NCBI GenBank assembly: GCA_016183805.1
Contig: JACPDX010000022.1
Coordinates: 1-64,000, forward strand
Origin: Bacteroidota bacterium
GTDB lineage: Bacteria; Bacteroidota; Bacteroidia; Flavobacteriales_E; Vicingaceae
DNA: 64,000 bases
Reading direction: 5' to 3'
Shown: piece after piece, positions 16,457 to 26,647 of the stretch
Layout of the letters: every line of letters begins with the position of its first letter
Numbering within the stretch: position 1 is the first letter of the stretch
Position numbers and translations under genes: made by a program
Notes under the pieces: generated by a model
The model's database searches: none
Told to the model about the DNA's origin: nothing
The model's input: the letters and a program-made list of their open reading frames with translations, nothing else

Positions 16457-16600
16457 AACCACATAGACATATAGTTTAACTAAATAATGAAATAAAAAAG
16501 GTTATTAAAGAAATCAATAGTTTTCTCCCGATTTATCGGGAGAACTATGTATAACTGATTCATTCTTTTTTACAATAATAAGCTATGTATCTATGTGGTT
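16457..16600. repeat. MITE-like intergenic element with terminal inverted repeats
   Basis: The ends 16457-16477 and 16580-16600 are inverted repeats matching at 18 of 21 positions (AACCACATAGA... outward ends). In the middle a perfect 10-bp hairpin (16523-16532 with 16535-16544) contains TCTCCCGAT. No ORF is present. It fills most of the 291-base spacer between nfu and the atpC terminator. From memory, similar ACCACATAG sequences are scattered in Bacteroidota intergenic regions. Confidence 0.55.
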
Positions 16601-16604
16601 TTGT

Positions 16605-16643
16605 TAAAAAAACAAAAGGCTACCTTTTTAAAGATAGCCTTTT
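16605..16643 (-). terminator. Rho-independent terminator of atpD-atpC
   Basis: On the minus strand, AAAAGGCTA (16622-16614 region) pairs with TAGCCTTTT and extends through a further G/C and U-G pairs. A T-run follows at 16610-16604. It lies 22 bases after the atpC stop. Confidence 0.8.
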
Positions 16644-16665
16644 AATGTTGAATGGTATAGCCTAA

Positions 16666-16959
16666 TTACTCGGCTAAAACAATTATTTTATTATTGCTCA
16701 TTTCAATAACTCCGCCTTTAATTTCAAAAAATAGTTCTTTATCATCACTCATTGGGTTTTCCAATTTCCCGGAACCACCATTTACTTTAATTTCGCCACC
16801 TTCAATTTGAAGTACTTTAATAGTTCCGGCTTTTAATGTTGAAATGATTGGTGCGTGATTTTCTAAAATACCAAAAGAACCATCAGAACCGGGTAAATTA
16901 ACCAAGCTAACTTCTCCTGAATAAATCTTTTTCTCTGGTGTTATAATTTCTAAATGCAT
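16666..16959 (-). CDS. atpC: ATP synthase F1 epsilon subunit
   Basis: The 97-residue protein has the N-terminal epsilon beta-sandwich (MHLEIITPEKKIYSGEV, LPGSDGSFGILENHAPIISTLKAG). It ends after EMSNNKIIVLAE without the C-terminal two-helix domain used in inhibition, as is common in Bacteroidota. It is the central-stalk subunit that couples rotation to catalysis. It lies 76 bases downstream of atpD in the same direction. The spacer holds a low-complexity patch rather than a promoter. Confidence 0.93.
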   Translation of the reverse strand: MHLEIITPEKKIYSGEVSLVNLPGSDGSFGILENHAPIISTLKAGTIKVLQIEGGEIKVNGGSGKLENPMSDDKELFFEIKGGVIEMSNNKIIVLAE

Positions 16960-16962
16960 GTT

Positions 16963-17034
16963 TTATGGTTTTCGGTTCATGGTTTTCGGCTCACGGTTTT
17001 TTTTGTGAACTGTCAACTGAAAACTGTGAACTAG
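16963..17034 (-). repeat. Low-complexity linker between atpD and atpC
   Basis: Read in the sense of atpC, it contains AGTTCACAGTTTTCAGTTG then GACAGTTCAC, followed by permuted CCGAAAACCAT and GAACCG words, ending three bases before the atpC ATG. The AGTTCACAG word recurs at 24836 and, on the minus strand, near 55850. Confidence 0.6.
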
Positions 17035-17035
17035 T

Positions 17036-18550
<1,515 letters not shown>

Positions 18551-18583
18551 TTAATGTGTGTTTATGTCTGTTTTTAATGGCTG

Positions 18584-18591
18584 CAAAAGTA
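18584..18591 (-). promoter_or_regulatory. -7 promoter box (TACTTTTG) of atpD
   Basis: The box on the minus strand lies 45 bases upstream of the atpD ATG. The surrounding 100 bases are strongly AT-rich. Confidence 0.55.
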
Positions 18592-18716
18592 AAATATTTT
18601 ATTTAATTACTAAAGCATTAGTTATAATATTATTTTTATTCATTTAGAAATCATTTTATTCATGATATTTGCAACCAAATTTGATTTATCCTTGCCATAA
18701 TTTATAAGGTGTAGCA

Positions 18717-19643
18717 ATGAATATTTATCGACATATTAATGAGTTTTGTTTCCAAAAAAATGTAGTGTTAACTGCGGGTACTTTTGATGGTGTTCATTTA
18801 GGGCATAAAAAAATTATTGATAAAGTTGTTCAATCGGCAAAAAAAATAGATGGAGAATCGGTAATTCTTACTTTTTTTCCTCACCCACGTATGGTGTTAT
18901 ATCCCGAAGGTAACGATTTAAAATTACTGAACACTATTGAGGAAAAAATTGAATTATTACAACAATTGGGAGTTGACCATTTAATTATTCATCCATTTTC
19001 AGTCGAATTTTCTAGAATAACTTCCTTAGATTTTGTGAGAGAAATATTAGTGAATAAATTAAATACTAAAAAGTTGGTCATTGGATACGATCATCAATTT
19101 GGGAAAAACAGAGAAGGTTCGTTTGAACATTTAAAAGAATATGGTCCATTGTATGGTTTTGAAGTTGAAGAAATTCCGGCTCAAGAAATTCAGCAAATCA
19201 ATATTAGTTCAACAAAAATTCGAAATTCGTTGTTAATTGGTGAAATTCAGGCTGCCAACCAGTTTTTGGGGTATCATTATTTTATAAATGGAACAGTTGT
19301 TGAAGGAAGTCAAGTTGGTCGTCAAATGGGATTTCCAACAGCAAATATTGAAGTTGCTGAAGATTATAAGTTGATTCCAGGAAATGGAGTTTATGCTGTT
19401 AAAATTGTGCTTGAAAATGCTATTTATAATGGTATGTTAAACATTGGAACTCGACCGACTATAAAAGGTGACAACGTTACTATTGAAGTAAATATCTTTA
19501 ACTTTAACCAAGAAATTTACAATAAACCTATTCGAATAGAGTTTTTTGAGAAGATAAGAAACGAAGTAAAATTTAACGAATTAGCTGATCTGCAACAACA
19601 ATTAAATCATGACAAACAAAAGGTATTACAACTATTTGCTTAA
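18717..19643 (+). CDS. ribF: Bifunctional riboflavin kinase / FAD synthetase
   Basis: The N-terminal FAD synthetase domain has TAGTFDGVHLGHKKII (adenylyl-transfer HxGH) and TFFPHPRMVLYP, then GYDHQFGKNREGS and ISSTKIRNSLLIG. The C-terminal riboflavin kinase domain (from about 180) has QVGRQMGFPTANI, NGVYAV and LNIGTRPTIKG. It makes FMN and FAD. Its length of 308 residues is normal. The next gene starts inside its last 35 bases in another frame. Confidence 0.96.
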   Translation: MNIYRHINEFCFQKNVVLTAGTFDGVHLGHKKIIDKVVQSAKKIDGESVILTFFPHPRMVLYPEGNDLKLLNTIEEKIELLQQLGVDHLIIHPFSVEFSRITSLDFVREILVNKLNTKKLVIGYDHQFGKNREGSFEHLKEYGPLYGFEVEEIPAQEIQQINISSTKIRNSLLIGEIQAANQFLGYHYFINGTVVEGSQVGRQMGFPTANIEVAEDYKLIPGNGVYAVKIVLENAIYNGMLNIGTRPTIKGDNVTIEVNIFNFNQEIYNKPIRIEFFEKIRNEVKFNELADLQQQLNHDKQKVLQLFA

Positions 19644-20226
19644 CCTATTTCTTGCTATTATTTGCTTTACAAATGTTGAGGCACAAGTTTTCGATTACAA
19701 AGCATTAGATACTTTGCCCGAATTAACGCTTGAACAAGCATTAAAAGAAAATCCTTTAACAGTTTATAAACTCACTTTAAAAAAAACAAAGTTGGTTGAT
19801 TTACCGGAAGCCATACTTCAGTTTAAGAATTTACAAAGTTTAAACATCAGCAAAAACAAACTAAAACATTTCCCTGCTATGGTGTTTAAGTTTTTATACC
19901 TGCAAAAATTAGATGTTTCTGATAATAAAATAGTAGTAATTCCTTCCGAAATAGGTAATTTGGTTTATTTAAAAGAATTTATTGCCAACCAAACTGAAAT
20001 TGCTACACTCCCAGCAGAAATAGGCAAGCTAAAAGAATTAGTATATTTAGATATTTGGGGCACAAATGTTGCTTCATTTCCAGAAGAAATTCAACAGTTA
20101 AACGAAACGCTTAAAGAAATTGACATGAGAGTAATAATGATGAGTGATACAGAAAACAAAAAAATTAAAGAGTTACTCCCAACTACTAAAATTCATTTTT
20201 CTAAATCGTGCAATTGTGGTTTCTAA
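19609..20226 (+). CDS. Secreted leucine-rich-repeat protein
   Basis: The 205-residue protein has a signal peptide (LLNLFLAIICFTNVEAQ) and about five LRR units between residues 50 and 170: LVDLPEAILQFKNLQSLNI, LKHFPAMVFKFLYLQKLDV, IVVIPSEIGNLVYLKEFI, IATLPAEIGKLKELVYLDI. It ends CNCGF. LRRs mediate protein contacts; the partner is unknown. The overlap with ribF suggests co-transcription. Confidence 0.75.
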   Translation: MTNKRYYNYLLNLFLAIICFTNVEAQVFDYKALDTLPELTLEQALKENPLTVYKLTLKKTKLVDLPEAILQFKNLQSLNISKNKLKHFPAMVFKFLYLQKLDVSDNKIVVIPSEIGNLVYLKEFIANQTEIATLPAEIGKLKELVYLDIWGTNVASFPEEIQQLNETLKEIDMRVIMMSDTENKKIKELLPTTKIHFSKSCNCGF

Positions 20227-20287
20227 ACTTTATTATTTACATTTGTTACCAACCTTTAATGTCAATTGGTCGTTTAAATAATTATTA

Positions 20288-20908
20288 ATGACAAAAATTT
20301 TTAATTATACTTATCTGGTTTTGCTTTTGTTTTGTGCAAGTTTTACTTATGCACAAGATGAATTGTTGTTTTTAAATGGCAAGGAATTAAAAGGTGAAAT
20401 ACTCAATGTTACCAACTATGAAATAACATTTAAAGACTTTAAAAATAAAGAAATTGTAATTGACAATTACAGAGTGTTTTCCTATCATAAAAATAATAAA
20501 GAAACACTTACCTATAAATACGATACTTTAGAAGGTAATTTTTTAAAAGAACAAGACATGCGAATGTTTGTTTATGGAGAAAGAGACGCTTTCAAATCGT
20601 ATCATTCAAGGTTTTCTAATGTAATTGGATTTGCGGCAGGAGGTGTGGCTGGTTACTTTATGCACAAAGATCAAGCTTTTATTTATGCCGCAGCACCATT
20701 AATATATACAACTATTACGCTGCCTTTTTCTACAAGGGTAAAACAAAAAAGATTAACAGATTTACAGTACTTAAAAGATGACGAATATTTAAGAGGTCAT
20801 GAACGTGTTGCCCGAAGTAAAAGAACACAAAACGCCTTGTTAAGTAGTGTTTTAGGTTTGGGTTCAGGGTTTTTAGTTAGTTTTTTGGTGAACGGAAATT
20901 CTAATTAA
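20288..20908 (+). CDS. Secreted or membrane protein of unknown function
   Basis: The 206-residue protein has a signal peptide ending FTYAQ. A small beta-rich domain (ELLFLNGKELKGEILNVTNYEI) follows, resembling those used to rewrite transcript or membrane properties in Bacteroidota hypothetical proteins. Two hydrophobic segments follow (VIGFAAGGVAGYFM and LLSSVLGLGSGFLVSFLV). The family is not identified. It stands between the LRR gene and the prenyltransferase-like gene, all in one direction. Confidence 0.6.
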   Translation: MTKIFNYTYLVLLLFCASFTYAQDELLFLNGKELKGEILNVTNYEITFKDFKNKEIVIDNYRVFSYHKNNKETLTYKYDTLEGNFLKEQDMRMFVYGERDAFKSYHSRFSNVIGFAAGGVAGYFMHKDQAFIYAAAPLIYTTITLPFSTRVKQKRLTDLQYLKDDEYLRGHERVARSKRTQNALLSSVLGLGSGFLVSFLVNGNSN

Positions 20909-20918
20909 ATTAATTCCA

Positions 20919-21794
20919 TTGAGACCCTTAATTTATCTTATAAGAAGCCTTGTTTACAGTAATTTGTTCATATCAATTTGTATTACTGCTTTAGCCCATC
21001 AAACTTATATTTTATTAAAAATCCCTCAAGAAGATTGTTTTAATGTTTTAGCACTTATTTTTTGTTCAACTTTTTTTACTTACAATTTTCAACGTATTTA
21101 TCGGCTTAGAAGTGTTGATTTATTGGGAAGATTAATTGGCATTCGATTGGGCTGGATGATTAGAAATAGAAGAAAATTATTTTTCGCATCTGTTTTTTCT
21201 GTACTGATGAGTTTTGTTTTTCTGATTCAATTAAGTATTCATGTGTTCCTATTAATTATTCCATTATCATTATTCTCGATGCTATATGTTATTCCTTTTT
21301 TGCCCGGCAAAAAAGCTATACGCAACTTGCCTTTTGCAAAAATATTTATCATTTCTGTGGTTTGGTCGGTTGTAATGGTTGCTATACCCGTAGTGAATTA
21401 TAATGGATTCCAAGGAATATTAAAAGATTCAACAGTACTTCTATTTTTAGAACAGTTGATATTTATTTTTGCTATAACATTACCCTTTGATGTGCGGGAT
21501 TTACGATACGACATGGAATCGAATATAAAAACTATACCTTCATCTATTGGAATAAAAAACACCATTACATTGTCACATGTTTTACTGATAGTGTTTTTGG
21601 TTTTAAAATGGATTCAATATTATTCGTTAGGACAATTAACCTTATCACAATTTGTTGCAACAGCTATTACTACTTCGCTCACTTTTATAATTATAGCATT
21701 TACTTCAAGAAAAAGAGGCGAGCTGTTTTTTACCGGATTAGTGGATGGCACAATGATTTTGATGTATTTGGGAATACTTTATTTAGAATATTAA
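20919..21794 (+). CDS. UbiA-like polyprenyl membrane protein
   Basis: The 291-residue protein has about eight membrane helices. The second Asp-rich motif of UbiA prenyltransferases is present (PFDVRDLRYDMESN, followed by TIPSSIG). At the usual first motif position, NFQRIYR has no Asp pair. The start is TTG at 20919, ten bases after the previous gene. It may be an inactive or altered member; no aromatic substrate can be inferred. Confidence 0.65.
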   Translation: MRPLIYLIRSLVYSNLFISICITALAHQTYILLKIPQEDCFNVLALIFCSTFFTYNFQRIYRLRSVDLLGRLIGIRLGWMIRNRRKLFFASVFSVLMSFVFLIQLSIHVFLLIIPLSLFSMLYVIPFLPGKKAIRNLPFAKIFIISVVWSVVMVAIPVVNYNGFQGILKDSTVLLFLEQLIFIFAITLPFDVRDLRYDMESNIKTIPSSIGIKNTITLSHVLLIVFLVLKWIQYYSLGQLTLSQFVATAITTSLTFIIIAFTSRKRGELFFTGLVDGTMILMYLGILYLEY

Positions 21795-21796
21795 AA

Positions 21797-21855
21797 ACTG
21801 GAGACAAGGGACTGGGGACTGAAAATTTCCCATGTCCCATGTCCTTTGTCCCTTT
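21797..21855. repeat. Low-complexity intergenic patch
   Basis: The spacer between the convergent UbiA-like and hemJ genes is almost filled by permuted words GGGACTGG, GGGACTG and TCCCATG, TCCCATGTCC, TTTGTCCC. The two halves can pair partly, so a bidirectional terminator function is possible. Confidence 0.45.
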
Positions 21856-21857
21856 CC

Positions 21858-22397
21858 CTATTTCCTCGTCTTCTTATACCATTTTATTCCCATCATCAGT
21901 AATCCAGAGAAAAGTAAAAGTCCGATAATACCCCAAACCCATCCGATAGAATCTTTCAAAATCACTAAAAAAACGATGGCAAATAATAATACGGTCGCTA
22001 CTTCGTTCCAAATTCTTAATTTAAAGGAAGAGTACTTGATTTGGTTTTTTTGCAATTGAGAAAATATTCGGTGACATGCAAAATGATAAAAATATAAAGC
22101 TGCCACAAAAACAAGTTTAATGTGCATCCAAGGCATTAACAACCAACTTTTTCCAATATCAGTTCCAAACAACAGCCAAAAAGCAATAATTGCTGTAAGT
22201 ATAGCCGAAGGCCAGGTTATTCCATACCACAATCGACTACTCATCAACTTATATTGTTTTTGTAAAATTGCTTTTGCTTCAGGGGTTTCATCTTCGGCTT
22301 CTACATGATAAATAAATAACCTTACAATGTAAAACAATCCGGCAAACCAAGTAACCACAAAAATAATGTGCAATGCCTTTAAATAAAAATAGTCCAT
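21858..22397 (-). CDS. hemJ: Protoporphyrinogen IX oxidase HemJ
   Basis: The 179-residue protein has about four membrane helices with the family pattern: KALHIIFVVTWFAGLFYI in helix 1 (invariant His), SSRLWYGITWP, and MPWMHIKLVFV. HemJ oxidises protoporphyrinogen to protoporphyrin, the penultimate haem step, in the inner membrane. It is divergent from hemH, which catalyses the next step, and that supports the call. Confidence 0.88.
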   Translation of the reverse strand: MDYFYLKALHIIFVVTWFAGLFYIVRLFIYHVEAEDETPEAKAILQKQYKLMSSRLWYGITWPSAILTAIIAFWLLFGTDIGKSWLLMPWMHIKLVFVAALYFYHFACHRIFSQLQKNQIKYSSFKLRIWNEVATVLLFAIVFLVILKDSIGWVWGIIGLLLFSGLLMMGIKWYKKTRK

Positions 22398-22417
22398 ATT
22401 CTTGTTGTTTTAGTCAA

Positions 22418-22425
22418 CAAAGTTA
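22418..22425 (-). promoter_or_regulatory. -7 box (TAACTTTG) of hemJ
   Basis: On the minus strand it lies 20 bases upstream of the hemJ ATG. It shares the 72-base divergent spacer with the hemH promoter. Confidence 0.5.
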
Positions 22426-22457
22426 ATCTAATCTTTTAAAACTAAATACGTAATCAG

Positions 22458-22465
22458 TATTTTTG
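22458..22465 (+). promoter_or_regulatory. -7 box (TATTTTTG) of hemH
   Basis: The box matches TAnnTTTG and is separated from the hemH ATG by exactly four bases, which predicts a leaderless mRNA. Confidence 0.55.
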
Positions 22466-22469
22466 AACC

Positions 22470-23492
22470 ATGCAAAAAAAAGGGGTCTTATTAATTAATT
22501 TAGGAACACCGGATAGTCCTTCGGTTAAAGATGTTCGCAAATATTTACGTGAATTTTTAATGGATAAATATGTAATTGATTTGCCTTATCTCTACCGTTG
22601 GTTTTTAGTGAATGTTATTATCGCAACTTTTAGAGGTCCAAAATCGGCGAAAATTTACCAGCAATTGTGGTCAGAAAAAGGTTCTCCTTTATTGTATTAT
22701 GGAAAACGAGTAGAAACATTGGTGCAAGAAAAAATGGGAGATGATTACTTTATCCGTTTGGCAATGCGTTATCAAAATCCTTCCATCAAAAAAGTTTTAG
22801 AGGAATTTAAGAAAAACAACATCGATAATATCGTGGTAATACCAATGTATCCACAATTTGCATCTTCATCAACATTATCGAGTATTAAAAAAGTAGAAAG
22901 TGTTTTAGCCGAATTACATTATCATCCAAACCTAAAAATAGTAGAGAATTTTGTTTCCAATAAAAAATTTATTCAGGCTTTTGCAGATAACGGTAATAAC
23001 CATTGGTTAACTGGAAAATTTGATAAAGTGATGTTCAGTTTCCATGGGATACCAGAACGACATATTCTAAACGATTGTACAAATGGCTCGTGCAAGTTAG
23101 ATGAGGTTTGTTGTAAAAATTATGCCCAACAAAACAAACTTTGTTACAGAGCTCAATGTTATGAGACGGCTCGATTAATTGCTGCTGAAATGGGTTTAAA
23201 TGAAAGCCAATTTGATGTAGCTTTTCAATCTCGTTTAGAAACCAGAACGCGTGATCCATGGTTAAAACCCTATACCGATGTTGTTATTGCCGATTATCCT
23301 AAAAATGGAATTAAAAATGTGTTGGCTTTTTCGCCGTCATTTGTTGCCGATTGTTTAGAAACCACAGTTGAGGTTGGTCACGAGTTTAAAGAAATTTTCC
23401 ATGAAAGTGGAGGCGAAAACTGGCAATTGGTGGAGAGTTTAAACGAAAATCCAAAATGGATTGAAGCATTGAAAGAATTAATTGCCAATTAA
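22470..23492 (+). CDS. hemH: Ferrochelatase
   Basis: The enzyme inserts Fe(II) into protoporphyrin IX. Motifs are GVLLINLGTPDSP at the N-terminus, MFSFHGIPERH with the metal-binding His (about residue 191), and FSPSFVADCLETTVE with the catalytic Glu. A Cys-rich insert after the His (CTNGSC ... CC ... CYRAQC) could bind a 2Fe-2S cluster, as in some bacterial ferrochelatases. Its length of 340 residues is normal. It is divergent from hemJ. Confidence 0.96.
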   Translation: MQKKGVLLINLGTPDSPSVKDVRKYLREFLMDKYVIDLPYLYRWFLVNVIIATFRGPKSAKIYQQLWSEKGSPLLYYGKRVETLVQEKMGDDYFIRLAMRYQNPSIKKVLEEFKKNNIDNIVVIPMYPQFASSSTLSSIKKVESVLAELHYHPNLKIVENFVSNKKFIQAFADNGNNHWLTGKFDKVMFSFHGIPERHILNDCTNGSCKLDEVCCKNYAQQNKLCYRAQCYETARLIAAEMGLNESQFDVAFQSRLETRTRDPWLKPYTDVVIADYPKNGIKNVLAFSPSFVADCLETTVEVGHEFKEIFHESGGENWQLVESLNENPKWIEALKELIAN

Positions 23493-23516
23493 TTATTCTT
23501 TAAAAAATTAGATACT

Positions 23517-23524
23517 TAAATTTG
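23517..23524 (+). promoter_or_regulatory. -7 box (TAAATTTG) of the aminopeptidase P gene
   Basis: The box lies 16 bases before the ATG at 23541, predicting a leader of about 12 A-rich bases. Confidence 0.5.
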
Positions 23525-23540
23525 ATAAAAAATTGAAAAA

Positions 23541-24830
23541 ATGAAATACACTCCAATAAACAAATCATTATACATTTTAAATAGAGCAAATTTTGTAAAA
23601 GAATTAAAACCAAAATCGGTTGCAGTTTTTAATTCAAACGACATTATGCCAACAAATGCAGATGGTTCGATGCCGTTCCGTCAAAACAACGATTTGTTGT
23701 ATTTGTCAGGAATCGACCAAGAAGAATCTATTTTGGTAATTTGCCCAAATGCATCTAATCCAAAACATCGAGAAATTTTGTTTTTAAAAGAAACCAGCGA
23801 ATTGATTGCCATTTGGGAAGGTGTAAAATTGACCAAAGAACAAGCTTTTGAACAATCGGGTATTGAAACCGTTTACTGGACTTCAGAGTTTGATCAAATA
23901 TTTCATTCGTTGGTGTATGAATCGGAACATATTTATTTGAATCAAAACGAACATTTGCGTGCAAGTAAAATCGTTGAAACGAGAGACGATAGGTTTAGAA
24001 AATCGTGTCAGAAAAAATATACGTTACACGAATACGAAAGATTGGCTCCGATTATGAGAAAACTTCGAGCCATAAAATCTCCTCTTGAAATAGAAATGAT
24101 GCAACATGCGTGCAATATCACCGAAAAAGGAGTTCGTAGAATTTTAAAATTTGTAAAGCCGGGTGTAATGGAATACGAAATTGAAGCGGAATTTACACAC
24201 GAATTTTTAATGAATCGTTCACGTGGACATGCCTACGAACCTATTATCGCCTCTGGATTTAATGCTTGTGTTTTGCATTATGTTGAAAACAACAAGGAGT
24301 GTAAAGCTGGTGATGTAATTTTAATGGATGTTGGTGCCGAGTATGGAAATTATGCTTCCGATTTATCTCGTAGTATTCCTGTAAGCGGAAAATTTACTCC
24401 TCGCCAAAAAGAGGTTTATAATGCAGTATTGAGAGTTTTTAGAGCTGCTTCAGCAATGTTGGTTCCAGGTACAGACCATGAAACCTATCATGCCAAAGTA
24501 GGTGATGTAATGGAAAAGGAATTAATTGGTTTAGGATTGTTAAACAAAGATGAAGTTGCCAAACAGGATCCTAAAAATCCGTTGTACAAAAAATATTTTA
24601 TGCATGGAACTTCGCACCACATTGGTTTAGATGTACACGATGTAGAAATAAGAAACCGCCCTTTTGAAGCAGGAATGGTGTTAACCGTTGAACCCGGTAT
24701 TTACATTCGTGAAGAAAATTTAGGAATTCGTATCGAAAACGATTTTTTAATCACTAACGATGGAGCTCCAATAGATTTAATGAAAAACATTCCAATTGAA
24801 GCTGATGAAATTGAAGCGTTGATGGCGTAG
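23541..24830 (+). CDS. pepP: Xaa-Pro aminopeptidase (aminopeptidase P)
   Basis: The N-terminal AMP_N domain (residues 1-150) includes MPFRQNNDLLYLSGI. The C-terminal pita-bread domain carries the dinuclear metal ligands: Asp in LMDVGAEYG, Asp in YASDLSRS, His in HGTSHHIGLDVHD, Glu in LTVEPGIYI and Glu in RIENDFLI. It removes N-terminal residues next to proline. Its length of 429 residues is normal, and there is no signal peptide. Confidence 0.95.
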   Translation: MKYTPINKSLYILNRANFVKELKPKSVAVFNSNDIMPTNADGSMPFRQNNDLLYLSGIDQEESILVICPNASNPKHREILFLKETSELIAIWEGVKLTKEQAFEQSGIETVYWTSEFDQIFHSLVYESEHIYLNQNEHLRASKIVETRDDRFRKSCQKKYTLHEYERLAPIMRKLRAIKSPLEIEMMQHACNITEKGVRRILKFVKPGVMEYEIEAEFTHEFLMNRSRGHAYEPIIASGFNACVLHYVENNKECKAGDVILMDVGAEYGNYASDLSRSIPVSGKFTPRQKEVYNAVLRVFRAASAMLVPGTDHETYHAKVGDVMEKELIGLGLLNKDEVAKQDPKNPLYKKYFMHGTSHHIGLDVHDVEIRNRPFEAGMVLTVEPGIYIREENLGIRIENDFLITNDGAPIDLMKNIPIEADEIEALMA

Positions 24831-24880
24831 TTTTCAGTTCACAGTCAACAAGAAACTAGGAATCAGCAATCAGTTAAAAG
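24831..24880 (+). repeat. Low-complexity linker upstream of the hydrolase gene
   Basis: It contains CAGTTCACAGT, then CAACAAGAAACTAGG, then AATCAGCAATCAG. The same succession in the same orientation relative to the downstream gene appears 5' of mnmA (minus strand, 55855-55795). It fills the entire spacer to the next start codon. Confidence 0.6.
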
Positions 24881-24882
24881 TT

Positions 24883-25671
24883 TTGGAAAATTCAATTCTA
24901 TTTAAAAACATCAACATTAGTTTTACCGATTCAGGAAAAGGTAAAGCCATCGTTTTTTTACACGGTTTTTTGGAGGATAAAAGTATCTGGGATGATTTTT
25001 CCAACCAACTTTCTAATAAATATCGGGTAATAACCGTTGATTTATTAGGGCATGGTAAAACCGATTGTTTAAGCTACGTTCATACCATGGAAGAAATGGC
25101 TGAAGCTGTTTCTTTTGTCCTTAAAAAATTAAAAATCAGAAAGTTTTTTTTGGTAGGGCATTCGCTTGGAGGTTACGTTAGCATGGCAATTGCTGAAAAA
25201 TTTCCGGATAATATAAAAGGATTGTGTATGTTTCATTCCTCTGCCCGTGGCGATAGTCCGGAAAAACAAAAAGACAGAGATAGAGCTATAAAAGTGGTTA
25301 AGCAAAACAAAAATTTGTTTATTAACGAAGCCGTTCCTAATCTTTTTAATACTAAAAACTATCCTTATCTGGAAGAAATAGATAAAATCAAGAAAATAGC
25401 ATTAGCAACTTCATTGCAAGGAATTGTGGCAGCTTTAGAAGGTATGAAAATAAGAATGGACAGAGAAATCATCTTAAATTTTGCTCCATATCCTATTTTT
25501 TATATTATTGGTAAAGAAGACAATATTTTGCCTTTTGAAAGTTTGATTGAACAAGCCGGATTACCTGAAAAAGGCTCGTATTTGTTGCTCGAAAATGTCG
25601 GACATGTCGGTTTTATGGAAGCAAAAGAAGAAACTTTAAAGGCAATCTATACGTTTGTTGCTAAAAATTAA
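24883..25671 (+). CDS. Alpha/beta-hydrolase
   Basis: The 262-residue cytoplasmic hydrolase has VFLHGFLEDKSIWDDF (oxyanion HG), DLLGHGKTD, the nucleophile elbow GHSLGGYVS, the acid in IGKEDNILP and the His in ENVGHVGFME. It resembles the 2-succinyl-6-hydroxy-cyclohexadiene-carboxylate synthase/esterase type, but the substrate cannot be assigned. The start is TTG at 24883; no ATG lies upstream in frame. It follows aminopeptidase P across a low-complexity linker. Confidence 0.85.
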   Translation: MENSILFKNINISFTDSGKGKAIVFLHGFLEDKSIWDDFSNQLSNKYRVITVDLLGHGKTDCLSYVHTMEEMAEAVSFVLKKLKIRKFFLVGHSLGGYVSMAIAEKFPDNIKGLCMFHSSARGDSPEKQKDRDRAIKVVKQNKNLFINEAVPNLFNTKNYPYLEEIDKIKKIALATSLQGIVAALEGMKIRMDREIILNFAPYPIFYIIGKEDNILPFESLIEQAGLPEKGSYLLLENVGHVGFMEAKEETLKAIYTFVAKN

Positions 25672-25676
25672 TCTTT

Positions 25677-25700
25677 CCCCTCTTGAGAGGGGTTAGGGGG
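25677..25700 (+). repeat. CCCCTC hairpin patch upstream of queG
   Basis: CCCCTCT (25677-25683) pairs with AGAGGGG (25686-25692) over a two-base loop and is followed by TTAGGGGG. The same sequence type recurs upstream of ruvA at 30981-31028. It ends 17 bases before the queG ATG. Confidence 0.5.
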
Positions 25701-25717
25701 TGTGTTATTCCAAAACA

Positions 25718-26647
25718 ATGAAGCAAAAAACAATTCTTACTCAAAATATAAAAAGCGAAGCCATTCGTTTAGGTTTTTCGTTTTGTGGCATCTCAAAAGC
25801 TGAATTTTTGGAAGAAGAGGCTCCAAGATTAGAGAATTGGTTAAATCAAAACAAGCATGGTAAAATGCAGTACATGGAAAACCATTTCGACAAGAGATTG
25901 AATCCAACTGTATTGGTTGAATGTTCAAAATCGGTAATTTCTTTGATGTATAATTATTATCCTGCAAAATTACAGAGAGAAGATTCGTTTAAAATTTCGA
26001 AATACGCTTATGGCGAAGATTATCATAACGTCATCAAAGAAAAACTAAAAGAATTGGTTCAATTTATTACGGCAGAAGTTGGCGAAATTAATGCTCGTAT
26101 TTTTACTGATTCAGCTCCGATTTTAGAGCGGGCTTGGGCAAAAAAAAGTGGATTAGGTTGGGTAGGAAAAAACTCCATGTTAATCCATCCGAAACAAGGT
26201 TCGTTTTTCTTTTTGGCAGAAATTATTTTAGACGTGGAATTTGATTACGGTACTCCTATAAAAGATTATTGTGGAACTTGTAACGCTTGTGTGGAAGCAT
26301 GCCCGACAGAAGCCATTTTACCCAACAAGGTGGTTGATGGTAGCAAATGCATTTCGTATTTTACCATCGAGCTGAAAGATGAAATCTTGCCCAACGAGGT
26401 AAAAGGAAAATTTAACGATTGGATGTTTGGTTGCGATATTTGTCAGGATGTTTGTCCATGGAATCGGTTTTCGACACCAACCGACGAATTGCTTTTTAGT
26501 CCAAATCAAAAACTATTAAACTATTCTAAAAATGAATGGAGGGAATTAACCGAAGAAATTTTTATCGAACTATTTAAAAAATCGGCAGTAAAACGTGCCA
26601 AATTTGAAGGTTTAAAAAGGAATGTCAGATTTTTGTCTAGTGACTAG
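25718..26647 (+). CDS. queG: Epoxyqueuosine reductase
   Basis: QueG performs the last step of queuosine synthesis in tRNA using cobalamin and two 4Fe-4S clusters. The N-terminal domain has [19 protein letters not shown] and YAYGEDYH. Cluster motifs are [16 protein letters not shown] and [14 protein letters not shown] at 25718 gives the normal N-terminus; the longer GTG start at 25700 would read through the hairpin patch. Its stop codon lies in the heptamer repeat at 26637-26677. Length is 309 residues; the HEAT-like tail of longer homologues is absent. Confidence 0.94.
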   Translation: MKQKTILTQNIKSEAIRLGFSFCGISKAEFLEEEAPRLENWLNQNKHGKMQYMENHFDKRLNPTVLVECSKSVISLMYNYYPAKLQREDSFKISKYAYGEDYHNVIKEKLKELVQFITAEVGEINARIFTDSAPILERAWAKKSGLGWVGKNSMLIHPKQGSFFFLAEIILDVEFDYGTPIKDYCGTCNACVEACPTEAILPNKVVDGSKCISYFTIELKDEILPNEVKGKFNDWMFGCDICQDVCPWNRFSTPTDELLFSPNQKLLNYSKNEWRELTEEIFIELFKKSAVKRAKFEGLKRNVRFLSSD

